This document shows, piece by piece, positions 1 through 9,661 of a DNA stretch of 64,000 bases. Both the position numbers and the translations under genes were made by a program. The notes beneath the pieces are model-generated. The model had not been told where the DNA came from. It was given only the letters and a program-made list of their open reading frames with translations, and made no database searches. The DNA is from a bacterium BMS3Bbin14 (lineage in GTDB: Bacteria; Desulfobacterota; Desulfobulbia; Desulfobulbales; Desulfobulbaceae), in NCBI GenBank assembly GCA_002897615.1, contig BDTX01000003.1, positions 214,833 through 278,832 of the forward strand. The letters are read 5' to 3'. How positions within the stretch are numbered: the first letter of the stretch is position 1; the number at the start of each line of letters is the position of its first letter.

Positions 1-986
1 AGCTCATGCAGACCCAGCTGCTCGATCCCGCCTTCCGGCCCGAGGCCTACCGGCTCAGCATGGCACGGTTCGGCCAGATGTATAAACAGATGAGGGGCTC
101 TGTCGACGGGATGATGGGGCTGCAGGGGGAACGGTTCCTGGCCGGCGGCAATCCGTTCTACGGCATGCCGCCGCAAAAACAATTCATGGGGCTGAAGCTT
201 GAGCAGGTCCGTCACTGGCTGGCCCCCGTATTTCGCGGCGCGCCGCTGGAGATATCGGTGGTGGGTGATATCGACCCCGGGCGGGTGATCGAGTTGACCG
301 GCAGGTATCTCGGCACCCTCCACCGGTCACTTGTGGTCCGGCAACCGGAGCAGTCCCTGACCTTTCCCGCGGGAAAAGTCCTGGAGCGCCGGGTCGCTAC
401 TAAAATCAACAAGGCCCTGGTTGTGGTGGCCTGGCCCACTGCCGATTTCTGGGATATCTCCCGAACCAGGAGGCTCAATGTCCTGGCCTCGGTTTTCACC
501 GACCGGCTGCGCCGCGAGATCAGGGAAAAGATGGGGGCCACCTATTCGCCGGTCGTCTATAATAACTCCAGCCGGATCGCCCGGGGGTACGGGGTCATGA
601 GGGCCATGCTGACCGTTGCTCCGCAACGGGCCAGGGCGATAGCGCAAAAGGTAAAGGACGTAGGGGCCGGCCTGGCCCGGAAAGGCCTGGGGCCGGCGGA
701 ACTGCAAAGAGCCGTGAAGCCGATCCTGACCTCGATCAAGGACATCATGAGAACAAATCGCTACTGGCTGGAATCGGTACTGGTCCTTTCCAGCCGGCAT
801 CCGGAGCAGCTCCGATGGCCGCTTTCCATCAGGCGTGATTTCGCCTCGATTACCGCCCCGGAAATTTCCGCCCTTGCGGCCCGCTATCTCGAGAAGTCTG
901 CGGCGGCCGAAATTATTTTTCAGCCGGCCGTGAAGAAGAAAAAGGAGCGGCCGGCCGTCTCGAACCCGGCCCGAAGAAAACGCTGA
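1..986 (+). CDS. M16-family zinc peptidase, C-terminal part (cut by window edge)
   Basis: The reading frame is open to the left edge, so the protein starts outside the window and only about 328 C-terminal residues are visible. The visible part resembles the second, non-catalytic half of pitrilysin/insulinase-like (M16) peptidases: a G(D)IDP segment, then a stretch around residue 170-185 with RLRREIREKMGATYSP, the usual M16 C-domain signature (R..lRE..G..Y). The catalytic HxxEH would lie upstream. The C terminus is Lys/Arg rich (KKKKERP... RRKR). Family assignment is from sequence pattern; the substrate is unknown. Confidence 0.75.
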   Translation, partial: LMQTQLLDPAFRPEAYRLSMARFGQMYKQMRGSVDGMMGLQGERFLAGGNPFYGMPPQKQFMGLKLEQVRHWLAPVFRGAPLEISVVGDIDPGRVIELTGRYLGTLHRSLVVRQPEQSLTFPAGKVLERRVATKINKALVVVAWPTADFWDISRTRRLNVLASVFTDRLRREIREKMGATYSPVVYNNSSRIARGYGVMRAMLTVAPQRARAIAQKVKDVGAGLARKGLGPAELQRAVKPILTSIKDIMRTNRYWLESVLVLSSRHPEQLRWPLSIRRDFASITAPEISALAARYLEKSAAAEIIFQPAVKKKKERPAVSNPARRKR

Positions 987-1016
987 ACCGTAAGGGCCGG
1001 GCAGGGGGGGTACAGG

Positions 1017-1118
1017 GTGCCGCGGATTCGTGCAGACGCGACTGTCCGCCATAGCCTTGCTATGCGGGCGGGAGTGACCGCGTGAAGATGTGGTGCCCGT
1101 GGTCGCTTAAGGGCTAGC
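1017..1118. repeat. ~100-bp duplicated repeat, copy A
   Basis: This copy and copy B (1184-1283) align over about 100 bases, with 167 bp between equivalent points. The most conserved core is 1061-1102 against 1228-1269 (41 of 42 bases identical), and each copy ends in the palindrome GGCTAGCC. The gene-free stretch 987-1279 holds only these two copies. No ORF in it looks real. Confidence 0.7.
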
Positions 1119-1183
1119 CGTAACTGGTCACAGGGTGTTAAACTCTGCGCTATTCCTTACATTCAACCTGTAAACCGTCACAG

Positions 1184-1283
1184 GTGCCACAGATTTACGT
1201 AGTCGCTTCCGTTCGCTATAGTCCCTCTATGCGGGCGGGAGTGACCGCGTGAAGATGTGGTGCCTGTGGCGGTTTACGGCTAG
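1184..1283. repeat. ~100-bp duplicated repeat, copy B, overlapping the usp stop codon
   Basis: Second copy of the repeat at 1017-1118. Its terminal GGCTAGCC palindrome provides the TAG stop (1280-1282, minus strand) of the universal stress protein gene, so the repeat lies exactly at the 3' end of that gene. Confidence 0.65.
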
Positions 1284-2224
1284 CCGACCAGCCATAGGGC
1301 GATATCCTCGGCCTGCTGTAAGGCCCGGTCAGACACCCCGCCGAATATTCCCTTGTCTTCGCTTCTTGGCCGGCGGCCGATGACGATGGTGCCGCATTGA
1401 TGTTTCCGAGCCTGCCGCAGCAGGTCGCGGCTGGCCTCCAGGTCCGTCCGTGTCGGTAATGCGTGGATCCGTTCCGCCTCTATCCCGTTGTCGAGCAGGA
1501 TTTGAGTATGGGCATGATAGAGACGGGTGTCCAGGTCGATATGCTGATCGCACCAGTCTTTGCCCCACGGATCATGAAAATCCTCCACCTTCGTTTTTGC
1601 TTTGCCCCCGAACAGAACGCTCGAGTGGTAGAGAAGGATTTTGGACCCCGGCTCGTTTTTGATGATGTAACCCAGGTAGTCGGCAGCCATGAGCGAGTGC
1701 GGCTTAGTTTGAACGGCGAGGAGAAAATGGGCCGAGGTGATCGCGCCGTCAATGATCCAGAGCGGGACAGCGTGGCATTTTTCCACCAGGTAGGAGGAGA
1801 CACTGCCGAAAAACATCTCGCCGACCTTGCCGATTCCCCGGCGGCCGATCAGCAGACCGTCATAGGTTCCCCGGTTGGCCTCCGCGTGGATGGCGGTCGC
1901 GATAGAGGCGGATGTAATTTCCGCCCGGAATGTTATATTGTTCTCGTTGAAGCCGTTGCGAACCAGCCTGGCCCGGGCGTCTTTCAGGTATTTTTCCGCA
2001 GTGCTCCTGCGTCGTTCCGTGGCCGGAGAGTGCTGCCGCAACGGGTCAACATCAAACATCCAGCTCTGGTCTCCGGCCGCCGAGGAGATAATGCTCAACA
2101 GGTGGACGGAGAGGGATTCATTGTTTTTGAACAGACGGATCAGGTAGTCGAGACTGTTGGAACTGTAAGCGGAGCCATCAATGGCAATGAGAATTTTTTT
2201 GTCCATTTTGTTCATTTTGTCCAT
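1280..2224 (-). CDS. Universal stress protein with two Usp domains
   Basis: A 314-residue cytoplasmic protein made of two tandem UspA-like domains (about residues 9-160 and 165-313). Domain 1 starts KKILIAIDGS and carries an intact nucleotide motif G-x2-G-x9-G-S (GRRGIGKVGEMFFGS), so it probably binds ATP. In domain 2 the same region reads GRRPRSEDKGIFGGVS, with the second glycine lost, so it may not bind nucleotide. Tandem Usp proteins are stress-survival or regulatory proteins without a defined reaction. The start could be residue 1, 4 or 7 because MDKMNKMDKK offers three methionines. Confidence 0.85.
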   Translation of the reverse strand: MDKMNKMDKKILIAIDGSAYSSNSLDYLIRLFKNNESLSVHLLSIISSAAGDQSWMFDVDPLRQHSPATERRRSTAEKYLKDARARLVRNGFNENNITFRAEITSASIATAIHAEANRGTYDGLLIGRRGIGKVGEMFFGSVSSYLVEKCHAVPLWIIDGAITSAHFLLAVQTKPHSLMAADYLGYIIKNEPGSKILLYHSSVLFGGKAKTKVEDFHDPWGKDWCDQHIDLDTRLYHAHTQILLDNGIEAERIHALPTRTDLEASRDLLRQARKHQCGTIVIGRRPRSEDKGIFGGVSDRALQQAEDIALWLVG

Positions 2225-2256
2225 AAGCCGACCTCAAAGGAAGGGTGATCTCTGTT

Positions 2257-2290
2257 CCTGAATCAGTGAGCGCCAGGTAACGGATCCAGG
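2257..2290. repeat. 34-bp minimal inverted-repeat element (reduced form of the 219-bp repeat)
   Basis: It begins CCTGAATCAGTGAGCG and ends ACGGATCCAGG, so it is little more than the two termini of the 219-bp dispersed element. It has the same length and, allowing for orientation, about 28 of 34 bases in common with the element at 35407-35440. The flanks share TGTT on both sides, a possible 4-bp target duplication. It lies between usp and pepN, about 40 bp before the pepN start. Confidence 0.6.
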
Positions 2291-2330
2291 TGTTAATCAA
2301 TGCAACCAAATGATATAAAAGGCGGAAATT

Positions 2331-4994
2331 ATGTCCACGAAACAGCATAAAACTACCTATCTTAAGAATTATACACCACCACCGTACCTGGTGACAACCG
2401 TTGATCTGCGTTTTGAGCTGGACGAGACAGCTACCCTGGTCCGGTCACGCCTGCAGATGCAGCGCAACAAAGAGGCAAAAGGAGAGGGCGGCCGTCTGGA
2501 GTTGAACGGCGAGGATCTGCAGCTCAAATCGGTCCGTCTCGACGGCCGTGAACTGACCGCCGGTCAGGTTGCCTGCGCCGGCGGGATATTGACGCTTCCC
2601 CACGTGCCGGACCGCTTTATCCTGGAAATAGAGACCATTATCAATCCCGGGGGGAACACCGCCCTGGAGGGTCTGTATCTCTCAGGCGGCAATTTCTGCA
2701 CCCAGTGCGAGGCCGAGGGGTTTCGCCGCATAACCTGTTTTCCCGACCGGCCCGATGTCATGGCCGAATTCACGACCACCATTATCGCCGATGCCCAAAG
2801 GTATCCGGTGCTGCTGGCCAACGGCAATATGATCGCCCGGGGAGAAATGGAAAACGGCCGCCACTTCGCCACCTGGCATGACCCGCATAAAAAACCATGT
2901 TATCTCTTTGCCCTGGTCGCCGGGGACCTGGTCCATATCGAGGATCGCTTTCGCTGCCGCTCCGGCCGGGACGTGGTGCTGCGCATCTTCGTTGAAAAAC
3001 GCAACCGGGACAAGTGCGCGCACGCCATGGAGTCGCTGAAAAAGGCCATGCGCTGGGACGAGGAGGTCTTCGGCCTGGAATATGACCTGGATATCTTCAT
3101 GATCGTGGCCGTGGATGATTTCAACATGGGGGCCATGGAAAACAAGGGCCTCAATGTCTTCAATTCCAAGTTTGTCCTCGCCCGTCCCGAAACCGCGACG
3201 GACAGTGATTACGAGGGCATTGAAGGCGTCATCGCCCATGAATATTTCCATAACTGGACCGGCGACCGGGTCACCTGCCGGGATTGGTTTCAACTGAGCC
3301 TGAAAGAGGGCCTGACCGTTTTCCGCGACCAGGAGTTCTCGGCGGACATGACTTCGCGGCCGGTCCAGCGAATTCGTGACGTGCAGATCATCCGTAATTT
3401 TCAGTTTCGTGAAGATGCCGGGCCGATGGCGCACCCCGTCCGGCCGGAATCGTATATTGAAATCAATAACTTTTATACCCTGACCGTTTATGACAAGGGG
3501 GCCGAGGTGGTCCGGATGCTGCATACCCTGCTGGGCGCGGCCGGGTTCCGCCGGGGAATGGATCTTTATTTTGCCCGCCACGACGGCCAGGCCGTCACCT
3601 GTGATGATTTTGTCGCGGCCCTGGCCGATGCCAACGGTTTCGAGGCCGGGCAGTTCAAGCTCTGGTACAGCCAGGCCGGCACGCCGGAACTCGAGGTGCA
3701 TGGAGAGTATGATGCCGGGCGGCAGGAGTACCGCCTGACCGTGAGCCAGACGACCCCGCCGACGCCCGGCCAGCAGAAAAAAGAGCCGCTGTTGATACCG
3801 GTCGCCATCGGCCTGCTGGACAGCAGGGGCCGGGACCTGCCCCTGCGCCTGGCTGGAAATCATGAGGATGCGGCAGAGACGACGAAGATCCTGCGTCTGC
3901 GGCGGCAACTCGAAACGTTTGTCCTGCAGGATGTACCGGAGCGGCCGGTCCTGTCTTTCCTGCGCAATTTTTCCGCCCCGGTCAAGGTCGGGCTTGACCG
4001 GCCGGACGAGGAACTGGCCTTTCTCATGGCCCGCGACCCGGATGCCTTTAACCGCTGGGACGCCGGCCAGCAACTGGTACTCAAGTACCTCCTGCAGCAG
4101 ATTTCGTTGTCCCGGCAGGGGAAGACGGCGACTGTCCCCGACCTGTTTATTTCATCTTTTCGCCGGGTCCTGCTTGACGAGAAGGCCGACCCCGCCTTCC
4201 TGGCCCTGGCCCTCAATCTGCCGCTGGAAAGCTGGATCGGCCAGCAGATGGAGACCGTCGATCCGCTGGCGATTTTCGCCGTCCGCCAGTTATTTCGCCG
4301 CCAGTTGAGACGGCAACTGCGTGACGAATTGCTGGCCGTTTATCATCGGCACGGCAGTCAGGGACCATACCGATATTCGGCCGCGGAGGCGGGACGGCGC
4401 AGCCTGAAGAATATCTGCCTTGCCTATCTGCTGGTGCCGGAAGCTGACGGCAGCCTGGCCGCCGAACTTCTTGAGATCGGCCGGAACCAGTATGACGGCA
4501 GCGACAACATGACCGATACCATGGCCGCCCTCGCCGCAGTGGTCAACGCGGACCGGGCCGCCGGCGATGAATTGCTGGCGCATTTTTACGGGCAATGGCG
4601 GCACGACCCCCTGGTGGTTGACAAATGGTTCAGCCTGCAGGCCACCTGCACCTTGCCCGGCACCCTTGGCCGGGTTCGGGAGCTGAGCCGTCATCCCGCC
4701 TTTGTCCTGAAAAATCCCAATAAGGTCAGGGCCTTGATCGGTGCCTTCTGCTCCGGCAACCAGGTCGGTTTCCATGCGGCGGACGGAGAAGGGTACGCCT
4801 TTCTCGCCGATTACGTAATCCGGCTTGACCCCATGAACCCGCAGATTGCCGCCCGTCTCCTCACGCCGTTGACGACCTGGCGACGATATGACCAGGCGCG
4901 CCAGGCCCTGATGTGCAAGGAACTGGAACGAATCCTGGCCGTTGACAATCTGTCGGGCGATGTCTCCGAGGTGGCCGGCAAAAGCCTGGCATAG
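2331..4994 (+). CDS. pepN: Aminopeptidase N (M1 family)
   Basis: An 887-residue zinc aminopeptidase of the E. coli PepN type, which removes N-terminal residues from peptides in the cytoplasm. The substrate motif GAMEN is at residues 267-271. The zinc site HEYFH is at 303-307, followed by the third ligand E326, exactly 18 residues after H307. Length matches the family (about 870). No signal peptide is visible. The start at 2331 has AAAGGCGG five bases upstream. It stands alone, divergent from the usp gene. Confidence 0.96.
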   Translation: MSTKQHKTTYLKNYTPPPYLVTTVDLRFELDETATLVRSRLQMQRNKEAKGEGGRLELNGEDLQLKSVRLDGRELTAGQVACAGGILTLPHVPDRFILEIETIINPGGNTALEGLYLSGGNFCTQCEAEGFRRITCFPDRPDVMAEFTTTIIADAQRYPVLLANGNMIARGEMENGRHFATWHDPHKKPCYLFALVAGDLVHIEDRFRCRSGRDVVLRIFVEKRNRDKCAHAMESLKKAMRWDEEVFGLEYDLDIFMIVAVDDFNMGAMENKGLNVFNSKFVLARPETATDSDYEGIEGVIAHEYFHNWTGDRVTCRDWFQLSLKEGLTVFRDQEFSADMTSRPVQRIRDVQIIRNFQFREDAGPMAHPVRPESYIEINNFYTLTVYDKGAEVVRMLHTLLGAAGFRRGMDLYFARHDGQAVTCDDFVAALADANGFEAGQFKLWYSQAGTPELEVHGEYDAGRQEYRLTVSQTTPPTPGQQKKEPLLIPVAIGLLDSRGRDLPLRLAGNHEDAAETTKILRLRRQLETFVLQDVPERPVLSFLRNFSAPVKVGLDRPDEELAFLMARDPDAFNRWDAGQQLVLKYLLQQISLSRQGKTATVPDLFISSFRRVLLDEKADPAFLALALNLPLESWIGQQMETVDPLAIFAVRQLFRRQLRRQLRDELLAVYHRHGSQGPYRYSAAEAGRRSLKNICLAYLLVPEADGSLAAELLEIGRNQYDGSDNMTDTMAALAAVVNADRAAGDELLAHFYGQWRHDPLVVDKWFSLQATCTLPGTLGRVRELSRHPAFVLKNPNKVRALIGAFCSGNQVGFHAADGEGYAFLADYVIRLDPMNPQIAARLLTPLTTWRRYDQARQALMCKELERILAVDNLSGDVSEVAGKSLA

Positions 4995-5168
4995 CCGGGG
5001 TCGCTTGAGATGTCCGGCCAAAAAATAATGATTTTACTCAGGGCAAAAAGTTGCCAGAAACGTTAAAGTGTTTATCTGTAATATTTTGGTGGTGCGCAGT
5101 GGAAATTCTGCGATGGTGGTCCGAGGAGTGATTTATTAGCCGCCATTCTACCCGGTATGGAGGTGTGT

Positions 5169-5612
5169 ATGGATTCGACGAGCAGGAAATTGATAAAAGA
5201 GCTGGAAGAGATGCAGCAGACCGGCCGGATGCTGCGCAATATGTCGCTTGCTCGGATGCTGTCGCTGGAGACGGGAAACTGGCAGCCGCCGGTTGATCTC
5301 TACGAGGGAAAAAGCGAATTTTTCGTTTATTTCGACCTGGCCGGGGCGAACCGGGAATCGCTGTTGGTGACCGCGAACGAGCACCAGGTGCGGGTCAGCG
5401 GCAAAAAAGAACTGACCGCCCAGAAGGCCATTGCCGGTATTCATCAGTTGGAGATCGAGGTCGGCGCCTTTGAGCGCACGATTCCCCTGCCGGCGGCCGT
5501 CCAGGTCGACGAGGTCACCTCCAGTTATAACAACGGGATACTGATTATCACTCTGCCCAAGAAACGGAAAAGAGGCAAGGTCTGTATTACAATTTCGACC
5601 GGAGAGAAATAA
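5169..5612 (+). CDS. Small heat shock protein, Hsp20/alpha-crystallin family
   Basis: A 147-residue ATP-independent holdase. The alpha-crystallin domain spans about residues 35-145, beginning with PPVDLYEGKSEFFVYFDLAG and ending with the NNGILIITLPKK strand, followed by a short tail. An in-frame ATG at 5157 exists, but GGAGGT sits just before the ATG at 5169, so the later start is preferred. The stop overlaps the lon start by one base (TAATG). It is therefore co-transcribed and translationally coupled with lon, joining a holdase to a protein-quality protease. Confidence 0.92.
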   Translation: MDSTSRKLIKELEEMQQTGRMLRNMSLARMLSLETGNWQPPVDLYEGKSEFFVYFDLAGANRESLLVTANEHQVRVSGKKELTAQKAIAGIHQLEIEVGAFERTIPLPAAVQVDEVTSSYNNGILIITLPKKRKRGKVCITISTGEK

Positions 5613-7987
5613 TGGGAACGCAAAAGCCAGAACAGACAAAACGGGTTGATCCCCTGGCCTTGCAGGTTCCGGAAATTTTACCGGTTCTGCCCCTGTACGG
5701 TTTTGTCTTCTTCCCCGGCATGGGGTTTCCCCTGCAGGTGGCCAGCGATTCATCCCGGCAGCTGGTTGACGACGCCCTGCTCGCCGACCGGATGGTCGCC
5801 CTGATCGCGAGTCGCGACGAAACCGTGTCCCATGGTGAACCGGCCACGGCCAAGGACCTCTTCCGGGTCGGCCTGGTCGGTTATATCCATAAATTGACCA
5901 AGGTCGACGATGAGCATTACCAGGTCCTGGTCAGCGCCACGAAAAAGATCGAGGTGATCGAATATGTTGAAAACGAGCCATATCTGAAGGCCAGGGTGCG
6001 GGAAATCCCCATGGAGCGCATCGAGGACAAAAAGATTGACGCCCTGCTTTTCAACATCCGCAACCAGTTCCAGAAACTGGTGAAAATAAGCCCATTGGCC
6101 CCGGAAATGGCCATGACTGTCAATTCCCTGGCCGATCCTTTTCATGTGGCCTACCTGGTCGTATCGCAGCTCAACCTTAAGGTGCAGGAGGAGCAGGAGT
6201 TACTCGAAATCCGCCCCCTTGACGAGCTTCTGCACCGGGTGGCCCTGGAGCTCAGCAAACGCATCGAGACGGCGGAGATGAGCAATCAGCTCCAGGAATC
6301 CATCAAGAAAGACATGGATCACCGCCAGCGGGAGTTTTTTCTGCGGCAGCAAATGAATGCGATCCGGAAAGAGCTGGGCGAGGGAGATGACGACAAGGTC
6401 GAGATCAACGAACTGCGTAAACGGGCGGAGGAGACAGGGCTGAGTGAGGAGGCCCGCGCCGCGCTGGACAAGGAACTGGCACGCCTGGAGCGCATCCCGC
6501 CGTCCTCTCCGGAATATACGGTGTCCCGTAATTATATCGACTGGATTCTTGACCTGCCCTGGACGGTGTCGACCACCGATACCCTGGACCTGGACCAGGC
6601 CGAAAAAGACCTGGACCGCGACCATTACGGCCTGAAAAAGATCAAGAAGAGGATCCTCGAATTCCTGGCCGTTCGTAAGCTGAAGCCGGATATCCAGGGG
6701 CCGATTCTCTGCTTTGTCGGCCCGCCCGGCGTGGGCAAGACCTCGCTCGGCCAGTCCATTGCCCGGACCATGAACCGCAAGTTTGTCCGTATCGCCCTGG
6801 GCGGTCTTCGCGACGAGGCTGAAATCAGGGGCCACCGGCGGACCTATATCGGGGCCTTGCCGGGCCGGATCATTCAGAGTTTGAAAAAGGCCGGCGCGAA
6901 TAATCCTGTTTTCATGCTGGACGAGATCGACAAGCTGGGGGCCGATTTTCGCGGCGATCCCTCGTCCGCTCTTCTCGAAGTCCTGGACCCGGAGCAGAAC
7001 TCCACCTTTACCGATCATTATATCGACATCGAGTTCGATCTCTCGAAGGTGCTGTTTATCGCCACCGCCAATATGCTGGATACCATCCCCGGCCCGCTCC
7101 GGGACCGGATGGAAGTTGTTGAACTGACGGGCTATACGGATTATGAAAAGGTGGTAATCGCCCGGAGACATCTGCTGCCCAAGCAGCTTGAGGCCCATGC
7201 CTTAAGTGAAGATGACCTGGAGGTGACGGATGAGGCGATTCGCACCCTGATCCGTTCCTACACCAGGGAAGCCGGGGTGCGGAACCTGGAGCGCGAGCTG
7301 GCCGCCGTCTGTAGGCGGGTGGCCAGTGAAATCGCCCGGGGCCGGACGGAAAAAGTCGTGGTGGATGCCGAGCGCCTCTATGATATCCTCGGGCCGGTCA
7401 GGTATTTTCCCGAGATCCAGGCCCGTTCCTGGGGGCCGGGCCTGGCGACCGGCCTGGCCTGGACGCCTGTGGGCGGGGTGATTCTCTTTATCGAAACATC
7501 GAGCATGAAGGGAAAGGGGGGGCTGACGCTGACCGGCAAGCTCGGCGATGTCATGAAAGAGTCGGCCACTGCCGCCCTGACCTATATCCGCTCCCATGCC
7601 GGGGAACTGGGGATTGACGAGGACCTCTTTTCCCGCATCGATCTTCATGTGCATGTCCCGGAAGGCGCGGTTCCCAAAGACGGGCCGTCGGCCGGCGTGG
7701 CCATGATCTGTTCCCTGGTCTCGGTGATGACCGGCCGCACCGTGCGCTCCGATGTGGCCATGACCGGTGAAATAACCCTGCGCGGCGACGTGCTGCCGGT
7801 GGGGGGAATCAGTGAAAAAGTTCTGGCGGCGCTCCGGGCCGGGATCAAGGAACTGATCCTGCCGGTGCTGAATGAAAAGGACGTCCTGGAGATTCCCGAG
7901 GACGTGCGCAAGGGGGTTGTCTTCCACTATGCGCACACCATCAGCGAGGTCCTCGATATAGCTCTGGAGAAAAAGGTGGACGCATAA
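5612..7987 (+). CDS. lon: ATP-dependent protease La
   Basis: A 791-residue Lon protease: N-terminal substrate domain (about 25-220), AAA+ module with Walker A GPPGVGKT at about 370-377, and a C-terminal protease domain with the Ser-Lys dyad S693 (DGPSAG) and K736 (GGISEK), spaced 43 residues as in E. coli Lon. It degrades misfolded and regulatory proteins in the cytoplasm. It overlaps hsp20 upstream and ftsY downstream by one base each, making a tight three-gene operon. Confidence 0.97.
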   Translation: MGTQKPEQTKRVDPLALQVPEILPVLPLYGFVFFPGMGFPLQVASDSSRQLVDDALLADRMVALIASRDETVSHGEPATAKDLFRVGLVGYIHKLTKVDDEHYQVLVSATKKIEVIEYVENEPYLKARVREIPMERIEDKKIDALLFNIRNQFQKLVKISPLAPEMAMTVNSLADPFHVAYLVVSQLNLKVQEEQELLEIRPLDELLHRVALELSKRIETAEMSNQLQESIKKDMDHRQREFFLRQQMNAIRKELGEGDDDKVEINELRKRAEETGLSEEARAALDKELARLERIPPSSPEYTVSRNYIDWILDLPWTVSTTDTLDLDQAEKDLDRDHYGLKKIKKRILEFLAVRKLKPDIQGPILCFVGPPGVGKTSLGQSIARTMNRKFVRIALGGLRDEAEIRGHRRTYIGALPGRIIQSLKKAGANNPVFMLDEIDKLGADFRGDPSSALLEVLDPEQNSTFTDHYIDIEFDLSKVLFIATANMLDTIPGPLRDRMEVVELTGYTDYEKVVIARRHLLPKQLEAHALSEDDLEVTDEAIRTLIRSYTREAGVRNLERELAAVCRRVASEIARGRTEKVVVDAERLYDILGPVRYFPEIQARSWGPGLATGLAWTPVGGVILFIETSSMKGKGGLTLTGKLGDVMKESATAALTYIRSHAGELGIDEDLFSRIDLHVHVPEGAVPKDGPSAGVAMICSLVSVMTGRTVRSDVAMTGEITLRGDVLPVGGISEKVLAALRAGIKELILPVLNEKDVLEIPEDVRKGVVFHYAHTISEVLDIALEKKVDA

Positions 7988-9270
7988 TGCTGGGCTGGTT
8001 TAAAAGAAAACGTAAGAAGAAGGAAGAAGCCGTTGCCGCGGCCGAGGTTGAAGCCGGAGAAGAGGCGGTCGGCCGCCCGGCGGCGGCAGGGACTGGGGAC
8101 GATCAGGATGGCGCTCCGGCCGTTCCCCCGGAGCCTGAGCCCGAGCCAAAACCCGAGCCTGAGCCTGAGCCCGAGCCCAAACCCGAGCCGAAGCCCAAGC
8201 CGGAGCCGGACGCCGCCCCGGAAAGCGAAGCCGGTGACCAGGAGGAACCGCCGCCGGCAGATGCCGCCCCGGCCGCGGAACCGGGCGGAGAAACAGCCAG
8301 CCCGGCCGGAGCCGGCCGGGAGAAGCCGGCCCGCAAGTCTTCGTTCCAGCGGTTGCGCGAACGGCTGGGCAAGACCAGGAGCGCCCTCGTTTATCGGCTT
8401 GACAGCCTTTTTCGCGGCCGGAAGAAAATCGACCAGGCCCTGTTTGACGACCTGGAGGAGATCCTCATCACCGCCGACCTGGGTGTCGGCACGACTCAGG
8501 ATCTGCTCGATGACATCAGGATAAAGGTCAAGCGCGACCAGCTCAGTGATCCCCAGGCCCTGAAAGCCGTTCTCAAGGACAAAATTCTTGATTATTTACA
8601 GGAATCCGACCAGGCAACTGAGCTGAATATGCCGCAGACCGGCCCCTTTGTCATCCTGGTGGTCGGCGTCAACGGGGTGGGCAAGACGACGACCATCGGC
8701 AAGATTGCCGCCAAGTTTTCCGGTTCCGGTCATTCGGTCCTGCTGGTGGCCGGCGATACCTTCAGGGCCGCGGCTATCGATCAGCTCCGGATCTGGGGAG
8801 AACGGACCGGGGTGGAGGTGGTGGCCCGGCAGCCCGGCGTCGATCCTGCCTCGGTCGTTTTTGACGGTATCGAATATGGAACCGCCCACGCCTTTGATGT
8901 CATTATCATCGACACCGCCGGTCGCCTGCACACCCAGGTGAATCTCATGGAGGAGCTGAAAAAGATCAAGCGGGTGATCGGCAAGAAAATGGCTGGCGCC
9001 CCTCATGAAGTCATGCTGGTCCTTGACGCCACCACCGGCCAGAACGCCATCTCCCAGGCCAAGCTCTTTAACGAGGCGGTCGGTATAACCGGCCTGGCCA
9101 TGACCAAGCTTGACGGTACGGCCAAGGGCGGTATCGTCGCCAATGTCTGCCGGGAACTGAAAATCCCGGTTCGGTTTATCGGGATCGGTGAACAGGTCGA
9201 CGACCTGCGCGATTTTGATCCGACGGAATTCGTCGAGGCCCTGTTTAATGAGGGTAACCTGAATCCGTGA
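7987..9270 (+). CDS. ftsY: Signal recognition particle receptor FtsY
   Basis: A 427-residue SRP-family GTPase that docks ribosome-SRP complexes at the membrane. The N-terminal acidic A region contains a Pro-Glu/Pro-Lys repeat (about residues 48-76). The NG domain follows, with the P-loop [13 protein letters not shown] near residue 227, DTAGR and [10 protein letters not shown]. It starts one base inside lon. The last residues Leu-Asn-Pro and the TGA stop are encoded by the left terminus of a mobile repeat (9258-9476), so the natural C terminus has been altered or replaced by insertion. Confidence 0.95.
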   Translation: MLGWFKRKRKKKEEAVAAAEVEAGEEAVGRPAAAGTGDDQDGAPAVPPEPEPEPKPEPEPEPEPKPEPKPKPEPDAAPESEAGDQEEPPPADAAPAAEPGGETASPAGAGREKPARKSSFQRLRERLGKTRSALVYRLDSLFRGRKKIDQALFDDLEEILITADLGVGTTQDLLDDIRIKVKRDQLSDPQALKAVLKDKILDYLQESDQATELNMPQTGPFVILVVGVNGVGKTTTIGKIAAKFSGSGHSVLLVAGDTFRAAAIDQLRIWGERTGVEVVARQPGVDPASVVFDGIEYGTAHAFDVIIIDTAGRLHTQVNLMEELKKIKRVIGKKMAGAPHEVMLVLDATTGQNAISQAKLFNEAVGITGLAMTKLDGTAKGGIVANVCRELKIPVRFIGIGEQVDDLRDFDPTEFVEALFNEGNLNP

Positions 9271-9476
9271 ACGTTCGAGAACGGTGCAGATGCAAGGCGG
9301 CAACGATGTTGATTATCCTGGTGTGATATCAACGAGTTGCCAACACAGCAGATGCGCCGTTATCGGGCGTCCCGGAGGGCGGCGCGGTGAAAAGTATAAA
9401 ATGCATTTGTTCGTAAATAATGCAATAAATTCCACATATTGCCTGGAATGTTACTTCAAGCCGTCACGGATTCAGG
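9258..9476 (+). mobile_element. MITE-like dispersed element, full copy 1
   Basis: A 219-bp element with perfect 13-bp terminal inverted repeats CCTGAATCCGTGA / TCACGGATTCAGG and no credible ORF. It matches the copies at 38103, 48333, 34967 and 21653 along its length. The flanks GGTAA and GTTAA resemble a 5-bp target duplication with one mismatch. The left end forms the ftsY stop codon. The remaining gap to 9662 shows nothing further. Confidence 0.85.
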
Positions 9477-9661
9477 GTTAAATGATGCGCCACATTGCCA
9501 GGTTATGACGGATTTCCCCTGTTACCCGGGTACCTGAATAGTTGCAGAATGGGATCGAACACTGCAAGGATGAAGAATCCGGTCGTTTCGAACCACTTTT
9601 ATGAAAACCGGGCCGCCCAGCCGCCCGCTGTTTTCTTCCTTCTGGATTTCACTTTTTAATT

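Noticed and set aside
2682..4073. 463-codon open frame on the minus strand inside pepN
   Set aside because: It lies antisense to a complete PepN with all catalytic motifs, and its translation is low-complexity Gly/His/Gln-rich without family features. High GC makes such shadow frames common here.
9284..9481. 65-codon ORF, repeated with variations at 34961-35191 and 38129-38326
   Set aside because: It falls inside copies of the 219-bp mobile repeat. The reading frame is not protected between copies, so it is a by-product of the repeat.
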